A stretch of 64,000 nt of DNA, taken from assembly GCA_011033025.1 (NCBI GenBank), contig WFMF01000168.1:299998-363997 (forward strand). Reading direction: 5' to 3'. This document shows, piece after piece, positions 11,044 to 19,600 of the stretch; position 1 is the first letter of the stretch, and every line of letters starts with the position of its first letter. The notes below the pieces were generated by a model. It was not told the DNA's origin, made no database searches, and worked only from the letters and a program-made list of their open reading frames with translations. Both the position numbers and the translations under genes were made by a program. Origin of the DNA: Beroe forskalii. Its lineage: Eukaryota > Ctenophora > Nuda > Beroida > Beroidae.

Positions 11044-11176
11044 CTAGCAACAATATTTTCTGCTCCTTCCGAAGAGCTCCTTTTGATTTGGATATCATCG
11101 AGTCTATCTTCTTGTTCGCTTTCTTTATCTTCTCCGTTTCATCATCAGGCGCCCCTCCGCACAACGTCCACACGGC
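11044..11176 (-). CDS. Galpha copy 1 exon 1 (N-terminal helix)
   Basis: A 133-nt exon reading AVWTLCGGAPDDETEKIKKA and continuing to RKEQKILLLG. This is the N-terminal helix up to strand beta-1. The Cys in LCGG sits where other Galpha proteins carry a palmitoylated Cys. It starts at an acceptor-like 'aattaccag', so an initiator Met must come from a further 5' exon or from an in-frame ATG that I could not place. Confidence 0.8.
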
Positions 11177-11214
11177 CTGGTAATTGGTACCATGGTAACC
11201 AGTGGCCTGGGTAA

Positions 11215-12360
11215 TTGGTGTCTACTGATTACATGCCTAAAGAACTAAAGGTTGAAGTCTACTGGATTACATGCCTAAAGAACTAAAGGTTGAAGTCTAC
11301 TGGATTACATGCCTAAAGAACTAAAGGTTGAAGTCTACTGGATTACATGCCTAAAGAACTAAAGGTTGAAGTCTACTGGATTACATGCCTAAAGAACTAA
11401 AGGTTGAAGTCTAAAGTACTGGATTACATGCCTAAAGAACTAAAGGTTGAAGTCTACTGGATTACATGCCTAAAGAACTAAAGGTTGAAGTCTACTGGAA
11501 AGAACTTGCCAAGAACTAAAGGTTGAAGTCTACTGATTACATGCCTAAAGAACTAAAGAAGTCTAAAGAAGTCTACTGATTATATGTCTTTGAAGTCTAC
11601 TGGATTACATGCCTAAAGAACTAAAGGTTGAAGTCTACTGGATTACATGCCTAAAGAACTAAAGGTTGAAGTCTACTGATTACATGCCTAAAGAACTAAA
11701 GGTTGAAGTCTACTGATTACATGCTTAAAGGTTGAAGTCTACTGATTACATGCCTAAAGAACTAAAGGTTGAAGTCTACTGATTACATGCCTAAAGAACT
11801 AAAGGTTGAAGTCTATGCCTAAGAACTGGATTACATGCCTAAAGAACTAAAGGTTGAAGTCTACTGAGTTACATGCCTAAAGAACTAAAGGTTGAAGTCT
11901 ACTGGATTACATGCCTAAAGAACTAAAGGTTGAAGTCTACTGATTACATGCCTAAAAGAACTAAAAAGGTTGAAGTCTACTGGATTACATGCCTAAAGAA
12001 CTAAAGGTTGAAGTCTACTGGATTACATGCCTAAAGAACTTAAGGTTGAAGTCTACTGGATTACATGTCTAAAGAACTAAAGGTTGAAGATTTGGTTCTA
12101 GATTATATGCCTAAAGAACTAAAGGTTGAAGTCTACTGGATTACATGCCTAAAGAACTAAAGGTTGAAGTCTACTGGATTATATGCCTAAAGAACTAAAG
12201 GTTGAAGTCTACTTGATTACATGCCTGAAGAACTAAAGGTTGATTACATGCCTAATTAGAACTAGTGGTTGAAGTCTCTGTCTAAAGAACTAGATTACAT
12301 GTCTAAAAGGTTGAAGTCTACTGGATTACATGTAAAGGTTGAAGTCTACTGGATTACATA
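11215..12360. repeat. 38-bp satellite, degenerate array (copy 1)
   Basis: About 29 units of a 38-bp repeat containing 'ggattacatgcctaaagaac' and 'taaaggttgaagtctact'. Units are interrupted by truncations and substitutions. It lies upstream of Galpha copy 1 on the minus strand. The corresponding copy 2 array is longer and almost uniform. Confidence 0.95.
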
Positions 12361-12780
12361 ACTGAATAGAAAAAGCATAGCAGGATTTGTTCAAATGAAA
12401 GAAATATTCCAATAAATTAATCAATTTAGCTAGATAAAAATCATTTTGGAATATTAATTTTCATTTATCTGGTCAAATATAAGCATTAGATACAAAGCAC
12501 AAATATATCAATTCATATAAACATTAATTTATATAGCATTGATTGAATAATTCAAATACCATCTAAAACCATTAGTCTTTTATAAAAGTCAGGAAATTAT
12601 GTAGTTTAATGCAACACATAGCAACTGGCATGGAAGGAAATTAAGAATAAATTTAATAAACAGCATTCTAAGCCCCAGGGCTCAATGTAAAAGGGAAAAA
12701 TATTCTGATATCTTGAATATATTGTTCCAGATATGTTTTAGGCTAAGTTACATAGATTATTACTTTACAAGTTAAAGTTA
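12361..12780. other. AT-rich spacer without gene
   Basis: Non-repetitive AT-rich sequence between the satellite and the small minus-strand gene; no exon, RNA gene or regulatory site recognised. Confidence 0.5.
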
Positions 12781-12799
12781 ATATCAAGCACATCAAGTG

Positions 12800-13265
12800 T
12801 TATTTCTGGTTCTGGAGCAGGAACATCAGGAGAAGCTGAATTTGAGTCAGTCCCAAGCTCTTCTTGGACAATGTCATTTCATCTTCTATTTGGGACCCAT
12901 CAACATCAGATGATTTACCTGCAATGAAAAACTTTAGGGGAAAACTTGTTTTCCTAAAAAAAACAAAGTTAATTAAATTGAATTTTTCCTTCACTCCATG
13001 TTTTGTTACTGACAAAATGAAATTCATAAACCAATAAACTTCAACCAATAATCCAACCCATAAACTTCTTGAGTTCACTGTTATTCATTCAAATGCAAAG
13101 TACCAATTCTCTGTTAATAATTCTGAAACAAACCAATTGGATGGACTGATGTGCCACAAGATTCATACTGTAGCTTCCATGCCTTAGCTTGGGCTTCAAT
13201 TGCCTCAATATAACTTTCATCCTCATACTCTGATGATGCATTGAACCAAGCTTCATTGCACAAAG
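12800..13265 (-). CDS. Unknown two-exon gene fragment
   Basis: I do not recognise this gene. Exon at 13134-13265 follows an acceptor 'ccctgttcgcccag' and reads LCNEAWFNASSEYEDESYIE followed by AIEAQAKAWKLQYESC. The next exon at 12800-12918 follows 'tttcattgcag' and joins in the correct phase to read GKSSDVDGSQIEDEM and on to a stop. In the second exon another frame (from about 12880, running past 12800) gives an acidic, Ser/Pro-rich peptide ending EITLDVLDINFNL. That frame looks more like coding sequence, so a one-base frameshift is possible. It may be the end of a degraded transposon or gene; upstream exons are not evident. Confidence 0.35.
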
Positions 13266-13319
13266 CTGGGCGAACAGGGCAAAACAACGACATGACTTTT
13301 ATTCTGATTGGCAAAACAT

Positions 13320-14370
13320 GTGAAGGTTCTTCATAGGTCTTTATATTGCCATCATATGCATAAAAAATCTATTCAATGGAAAAGTCAACAGTACAATACC
13401 ATATACCACATATTTGTCTCAAAAGCTCGTATTTGCCACAAAAACTCGCAAATAATCACTGTCTCAAATAATCAGCATGATAAATTTTCTGGAATAGAAA
13501 TAGAGGAAGGATAATTTAATTAATTTATGGTATTTCATATTTGACCACCACATTGAGACACATTTGCCACAAAACTATTCTGATCAATGTATTGTAAATA
13601 GGATGTTACATGCTCTTCCACGCACACTTTTTTCATGCAATACGACTCTCGAAGTATTTGAGTTTTACCCATAAGATGTTGCCCTAACCCTGGTTTCTGG
13701 TTTCGCGCACGAGGATTGCGCGGCGCGGCAAGCCGCTAAACGGCTGGTTAGGGGAACATAAGATGTTACCTTGTTTATCGATGATAGATCTTTCCGAGCG
13801 ACGCGACGCGCCGCGCACCGCTGATGCACTGATGCAGCCGCTTTGCGGCTGCAATCTGCATCAGTTCGTTTTTTACTCTTCGTGTGACCTTCGGCGAACC
13901 GAACACGGCGCGCGCCTGCCTGGTGATACCTCATACTCTGGATCTACGTCATGTTTAGCAACGTGCAATGCGTCGTAGGATTTAATCCTGATCCGATCCT
14001 ACACTCCACCGCGCGCGGCCAAATTCCCGAGTTGCACGGCTTGGAGACTTCCTGAGCCTGGCAGCCCACATAGGTGTGTGGGTCGGTCTCACATATAACA
14101 CTAGAGCCTTCTGTTATCTATATCACTCAGAAAAATATAATTGACAATGACGTCACTCAGAAAAATATAATTGACGTTTAGATCTGTGACGTCTCACCTA
14201 GCTTTAACCATTATCTATGGGCAGGCACCTAGGTCACGATTTGTTAGGTAGGGTCAGGATTTGTAAGGTTCAGGGTTAGGATTAAGGGTTTTTGTTAGGG
14301 CCATGGTTAGGTTTAGGATACAGAAAAATTGACGTTTAGATCTGCTTGACGTCACGTTCAGAGGGTACGT
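13320..14370. other. Spacer with G+C-rich fold-backs
   Basis: No gene seen. Bases 13690-13930 are unusually G+C-rich for the window, with 'gcgcggcgcggc', 'gcgacgcgacgcgccgcgc' and a hairpin 'gcagccgctttgcggctgc' near 13834. Bases 14130-14350 contain 'atctgtgacgtc' and 'tgacgtca' motifs and 'ggttaggattaagggtt'-like repeats. Confidence 0.45.
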
Positions 14371-14379
14371 CTCCCGTTA

Positions 14380-14890
14380 AATCCGGGGGGAAACCCCCTT
14401 TCAACCCCTTCCCAAAAAATTTTAATTTTAACGAAAATCCCCCCTTTTTAAAGGAAAAACGTTTAAAATTTCAATAACAGGGAAAAATAATAAGGAACAT
14501 CACCATCAAAATATGACTAACATTGTTTTGTTGCCCAAATTTTAAATTTTTTATTAATTTCAAAAAATTTTAATTTTAAAGGGTTTTTTCCCCCCCCCCG
14601 GGGGGGGGGCCCCAAAAAAAACCCCGGGGCCCCCTTTTTTTTTTTTCCCAAAAAATTGGGAACCCCCCCCCCGGGGGGGGGTTTAAATTTGGGGGGGGGC
14701 GGGGGTTTTTTTTTTAAAAATTTTTTTTTTAAAAGGGGGCCTTTTTTTTCCCCGGAATTAAAAAAACCCCCCTTTTTTTGGGGGGGTTCCCCAAAAAATA
14801 AAAAAAAAAAAACCCCCCCCAAAAAAATTTTTTTTTTTGGGGGGTTGGTTAAGGTTTGGGGGTTTGGGGGAAGGGGGTTTTAAACTTATT
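14380..14890. other. Homopolymer-run block, probable assembly artefact
   Basis: Almost every base lies in a run of 3-12 identical bases (runs of C, G, A and T such as 'cccccccccggggggggggcccc'). This texture is unlike anything else in the window and unlike known satellites. It is what a consensus built from poor reads would look like. The overlapping ORFs here are meaningless. Confidence 0.6.
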
Positions 14891-15458
14891 CAACTTTTAT
14901 TCAATTTACTTTTTGAATTTTAGACTGGATAAATCAATCAACAATTTTTAAATCTGAAAAGAAGTCGAATTTTATGTTTTCAATAACAAGCAAAAAATAA
15001 TATATTTGTAACAATTTCACTGCATCACTATTGACTATCATTGTATTTGATATGCCTGATATGGCAACATTTTGACTTTGTTGTACTTGAATGATGAACG
15101 CATCAGCATAATATCAATCGTTTCAAAATCCTGATGACCCGATTATCCGCATTTTAATGTCTTATCATGATTTAAAAAATCATGATTAAACATTGAAAAA
15201 TAATCTTTAATCTAAAAATTTTAATTTCATCTTTCAATCATTATCAATATCTCAATAGAATCAGCTGCCATTGGTCAATAAAATGCTCCGTCGCTCCCGT
15301 TTGTTACAGCTTAAAGTTAATTTACAGTTGTCAAACATTCATCGATAAATACAACAGTATTTTTCTAACTTTTAGAAAGATTTTTGCGGTAAACGGCACT
15401 CACCGAATAATGATCATTGTTGGCTAGAGGAATGTAAATATTATTATCATTTTAATTT
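14891..15458. other. Unique AT-rich spacer between the duplication copies
   Basis: No gene or clear repeat. It separates the two copies of the duplicated segment. Confidence 0.45.
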
Positions 15459-15917
15459 TATTAATAAAAATTCTAACATAATAAATTTAAAGTGATTGGA
15501 AAATGCGAAACTTTCAGTCTTTCACTGCTCAACCAATAATAAGATCTAAAAACAAAAAAACAATAATACATCCTGTCCAAGTAATAAGAAATGTCAAAAA
15601 TTATCTGCTGATTAATTTAAAAATGATTTAAACGCTAAATGAAAGGGAATTCTGATGGCGATTATTAGAAAAATAAGGGATGGAATTATTTCAATCTGTC
15701 ATGGCAGATGCTGAACTGATGATGCCAGATGCTGTGTGTATGTTTCAAATTCAACTTTAAAACATATTCATAAAATACATGATCATGGAATAAAAAGTAC
15801 AAAAAACCTACCGAGCCAGCATTTTCGTCCACCTCAAAGAGTTTGTGAATTATATCTGCTAAATAAAAACCTAAAAGCCCTGCACGAAAAATAAACGAAG
15901 TGACGTCACTACCTTCA

Positions 15918-16088
15918 GTGCACGGCGTATTACTACGTGTTTTGTGCTTTTTGCAGCGCGCAGATATGCTTTTATCTGTATTTGAATGGAAAGTACATTT
16001 GCGCGCATTCACGCGCTGCAAAAAGCACATTTGATTTTGATTTTGCAAGCAGCAAAAAGCCCAAAGCATACCGTAATACGCCGCGCAC
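15918..16088. mobile_element. 171-bp MITE with 16-bp terminal inverted repeats
   Basis: The left end 'gtgcacggcgtattac' (15918-15933) and right end 'gtaatacgccgcgcac' (16073-16088) are inverted copies with one mismatch. Inner arms around 'gtgctttttgcagcgcgc' and 'gcgctgcaaaaagcac' also pair, so the element folds fully. It has no coding capacity. The copy 1 relative lacks the right end. Confidence 0.7.
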
Positions 16089-16123
16089 ATGAGAGTCGAG
16101 ACACCAAATTTGAACATAAAAAA

Positions 16124-16239
16124 TAATGACGTCATCAGTTCACCACTCTAACCCCTGATAATGACGTCATCAACTCACCACTCTAACCCCTGATAATGAC
16201 GTCATCAACTCACCACTCTAACCCCAGATAATGACGTCA
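16124..16239. repeat. 35-bp TGACGTCA tandem repeat, four units (copy 2)
   Basis: TGACGTCA at 16127, 16162, 16197 and 16232, spaced 35 bp, just downstream of the exon 7a stop. Two units fewer than in copy 1. Confidence 0.8.
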
Positions 16240-16270
16240 CCCTCACCCGTCTAAGATCCGTGCACGGCCT

Positions 16271-16606
16271 CTACCCAAGGTTCAACTCATTGATATTCTT
16301 CTGCAGCACCGTGCTCTTCACGTTCTCAAACACCCTCCGAATGTTGTCCGTGTCCGTTGCGCACGTGAGGTGCAGGAAGAGTGCTCTTTCGTCATTAATC
16401 GCACTGCTCTCCATGTAGCAGCACTGGTAGAGTTCCGACATGAAGCGGACGGCATACTCAACGTCCCCCGGTGCGCCGTCGTAGTCTGGGAAGTAGTCTC
16501 CGATGTAGGACTTAGGGACTTTCTCCTCGAACAGGTCCTTCTTGTTGAGGAAGAGGATGAGGGACGAGTTCTTAAACCATGGGTAGTCGATTATAGTCTT
16601 GAAAAT
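16271..16606 (-). CDS. Galpha copy 2, distal alternative last exon (7a)
   Basis: A 336-nt exon after acceptor 'cttcccgccag' encoding 111 residues with NKKD, TCATDT and C-terminus INELNLG. It is the more Gq-like of the two tails (TIIDYPWFKNSS, DYFPDYDG). A 10-residue insert around CCYMESSAINDE lies before TCATDT. The amino-acid sequence matches copy 1. Confidence 0.9.
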   Translation of the reverse strand: MFKTIIDYPWFKNSSLILFLNKKDLFEEKVPKSYIGDYFPDYDGAPGDVEYAVRFMSELYQCCYMESSAINDERALFLHLTCATDTDNIRRVFENVKSTVLQKNINELNLG

Positions 16607-19600
16607 CTGGCGGGAAGAGGGAGGAACTCAGATCAGAGATTCAGGCTTGCAGGAAAGTGGAGACTCAGGGTTGAAAAGAAGAGACTTAGGGTTGGAAAAG
16701 ACAGACTCAGGGTTGGTAAGAGGAGACACTCAGGAAAAGACCAACAAACGATCTACGATCAGTCAAATAAAAAAAGGAGTAATCAACGAAATTCCAGCTA
16801 TCAGACAATCGGTAAATCAGGAGCAAGGACCAATCAAACGGCAATCAAGGACAAGAACAAATCAAGGATAAGAACCATTCAACCATCCAATCACGAGGAT
16901 ACTCACAGATCAATCAATAATCAAAGAACAAATATTAATCAACGAAACAAATACCATCCATACAAATATAAGCAAATACAAATACAACCAACACATCAAT
17001 ACAATTACAATCAAGTCAGGGCGTAGCCACTAGCCAGGCTTTTGGAAAGGGGTTGGCGAGTCATACTGTCGAGTGTTTTATTTTGCCTGGTTCCACGCTC
17101 TAATCTTAACATTTGCACTGTCTATGCCCGAAAGGGGAGGGGGAACATCCCCCGGCTACGCCCCTAGAAAGAGGGAGGCAGCCGCCTGTGCCCCCGGCTA
17201 CGCCCCTGAATATCAAGTTCTCCTAATTACAGGGCCATCTCCTTGACGTTCTGCATCATTATGGTTGCTTTGATGCTGTTGAAGATGTTGCTAATCTGCT
17301 CAGTGTCCGTTGAACAAGTGAAATGAACAAAGAAGGGGGTATCTGGGGTCTCTTTTCCTGCTTCATTAAACACATCCTGTCTTGCTCTAATGTACATGTT
17401 CTTAAAGAAATCCAGTCCTTTCTCAACGTCGTACTTTGGTCCGTTGTACGTGAGGATGAAATTGCTGAGGTGCACACCTGCCGTTATTTTCTCCTCGAAT
17501 AAGTCCGTTTTGTTGAGGAAGAGGATGAAAGAGGAGCTTTTGAAGGAAGGGTGCCGGACCATTTCTGTGAACAGCTGTAGAGAGGAGAGAGGGTGTTCAG
17601 ATCTCTCTCAAATTGTCAACATTTCACTCAGTGCTTTGATCAGGAGATATGAAATGATTCGAGGAAGGGTTAATTCATCAGCGAAAAAAATCAAAGAAGG
17701 CTTGTTTCAAAGACAAATCAAAGACAAATAAAAATGATTCGAAGATATAAATCATCAATCAACACACAAATCAAAAGCTTCCAGCCAACGATCTCACAAC
17801 ACTCATCAATCACCGAAGAGCTGTTTGAAAAAATGCACAATTGGAGAAGTAATTGATCAGAAAGTCTTATAGTCTGTCGAGAAAAGAGCAAGTATCTGTC
17901 ATTGGTCGATTCTCAGTTGGTGGAATAAGTTTGAAAGATGCAGTTAATTGTTGAACTTGGAAATGTCCAACAATTGAAAATCAGGAATATATTATATTGA
18001 TATTCCGAGAATTCTCGTGGTGCAAAATTGTAACTTTCCAAATTACCCAAATATAAAAGTAGAACGAATTTCAAAGCTGCAAGTCACGCTTAAAAAGTAA
18101 ATGCCGCCTATAATAAAGGGTTATCAGGTGATTGAATTTCCATGTATACCACCAAAACCGTTGGACGGTTGGTCTAGTAACCCCCCGCTGGTTTGGATGT
18201 GGTCATTTCATTTTGCCTCCGTTGTCACATCAAAACCCACGGGGGGTCTGCGGGGTTCGGACACTACGGCACAGGACTCTACGGCACTGGACCCTACGGC
18301 ACAGGACACTACGGCACAGGACTCGTGGGCACACTTTTCAGTTTTGGGGGGACGCTGCGGCACACTTTGGTTTTTGGGTGGACTCTACGGCACACTCTGA
18401 GGCACGGTTGCAGTTAGGGTAACGGATTAGGGGACATTGTCCCTATACCTAATCAGAGGTCAGGAACACACGGTAGATACTGCTTGTTAGCTGACCTTAT
18501 TAGGATTACAGATCTGTAACAAACGGTAGATACTGCTTGTTAGCCGACCTTATTAGGATTACAGATCTGGAACATGTAACGGTAGATACTGCTTGTGACC
18601 TCATTAGGATTCCGGGACTCATCAGACTTCCGTTCCCATGAGAAGAACATTATGACTTGATTGCACATGAAATCGCCATCGGACGAAACAGCCAGATAGT
18701 ATAAGAGATGCCTCTCTGTAGGATCAAACCATCAAATTCATTTCCTCTCTACCAATGTTCAACAACGAAGAAGTCAAGATAGTGAGGGGGCGGACAGCTG
18801 GCGGACGGTAGATGCTGCTTGTTAGCTGACCTTATTAGGATCACAGATCTGTAACAAACGGTAGATGCTGCTTGTTAGCTGACCTTATTAGGATTACAGA
18901 TCTGGAACATGTAAGGGTAGATACTGCTTGTGACCTCATTAGGATTCCGGGACTCATCGGACTTCCGTTCCCATGAGAAGAACATTATGACTTGATTGCA
19001 CATGAAATCGCCATCGGACGAAACAGCCAGATAGTATAAGAGATGCCTCTCTGTAGGATCAAACCATCAAATTCATTTCCTCTCTACCAATGTTCAACAA
19101 CGAAGAAGTCAAGATAGTGAGGGGGCGGACAGCTGGATCTCAGAATCTCCTTCACCTTGGATTCCGCTACTCGAAGAGTGGGAAGCCCACCCTGGATGGC
19201 AGACAGGCTTGGAGGTGCGTGAAGAAGAACGACCGCTGCAATGGAAGGCTCTATACGGACTCCCAGGGGAACCTCGATGCCTTCAAGCAACCTCACTGCC
19301 ACGAGCCAGACCTTGCTGACTGTGAGCTGCGTGAGGTCTTCTCCAACATTGCAGACATGGCGGAGAACACCCACACTGCTCCCTACCTCATCCACTGCTC
19401 CACCACTGGCTCCATCTCCCAGGACACCCGGGCTAGGGTGTGCCGCAGAGTCCACCCTAAAACCAAAGTGTGCCGCAGCGTCCCCCCAAAACTGAAAAGT
19501 GTGCCCACGAGTCCTGTGCCGTAGTGTCCTGTGCCGTAGGGTCCAGTGCCGTAGAGTCCTGTGCCGTAGTGTCCTATACCCGGGTCTGCACACACATACG

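Larger units (their letters stand above)
2469..11176 (-). pseudogene. Galpha(q)-like gene, copy 1; exon 5 disrupted
   Basis: Exons on the minus strand: E1 11044-11176, E2 10522-10697 (P-loop), E3 10085-10237 and E4 9728-9813 (helical domain), E5 remnant 9171-9200, E6 4659-4754, then alternative last exons E7b 3598-3945 and E7a 2469-2804. All intact exons have the same lengths and phases as in copy 2 and keep GT-AG borders. Where compared, the encoded protein is identical and differences are synonymous. E5 should be 121 nt and encode RTRVKTTG through the switch II motif DVGGQ. Only its first 30 nt remain before the sequence runs into a minisatellite. Without switch II no working GTPase could be made, so as assembled this is a broken copy. 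The near-absence of amino-acid change suggests the break is recent, or that the array is misassembled. No start-Met exon was found. Confidence 0.8.
1606..12360. repeat. Segmental duplication, copy 1
   Basis: From about 1606 ('ttattaataaaaattc') this copy aligns with copy 2 from about 15459. It continues through both alternative Galpha last exons, the exons upstream and the 38-bp satellite. Sequence is similar in exons and introns alike. The large differences are the expanded minisatellite at 4755-9170 here, and the transposon at 18252-19581 plus an intact exon 5 in copy 2. A 3.1-kb unique spacer separates the copies, which are in direct orientation. Confidence 0.85.
18252..19581. mobile_element. 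DNA transposon with 144-bp TIRs, Mutator-like, FLYWCH-encoding
   Basis: The element is 1330 bp. The left TIR is 18252-18395 and the right TIR is 19438-19581, inverted, each 144 bp and close to identical. The TIRs are built of a short subrepeat 'ggacactacggcacag'. The 8-bp 'gggtctgc' flanks it on both sides (18244-18251 and 19582-19589). Copy 1 of the duplication has the same site without an insertion, at about 4626. Long TIRs and a FLYWCH protein fit Mutator-like elements. The target duplication is 8 bp (9 is more common), and no transposase DDE domain is present, so it is non-autonomous. Confidence 0.8.

Noticed and set aside
14517..14883. Overlapping ORFs rich in K, P, F and G
   Set aside because: Encoded by homopolymer runs in a probable artefact block.
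15686..16135. 149-residue minus-strand ORF at the edge of copy 2
   Set aside because: It runs across the MITE and its flank. The copy 1 counterpart is not open, so it is not conserved.
19084..19593. 169-residue minus-strand ORF across the transposon
   Set aside because: Antisense shadow of the FLYWCH ORF and the right TIR.
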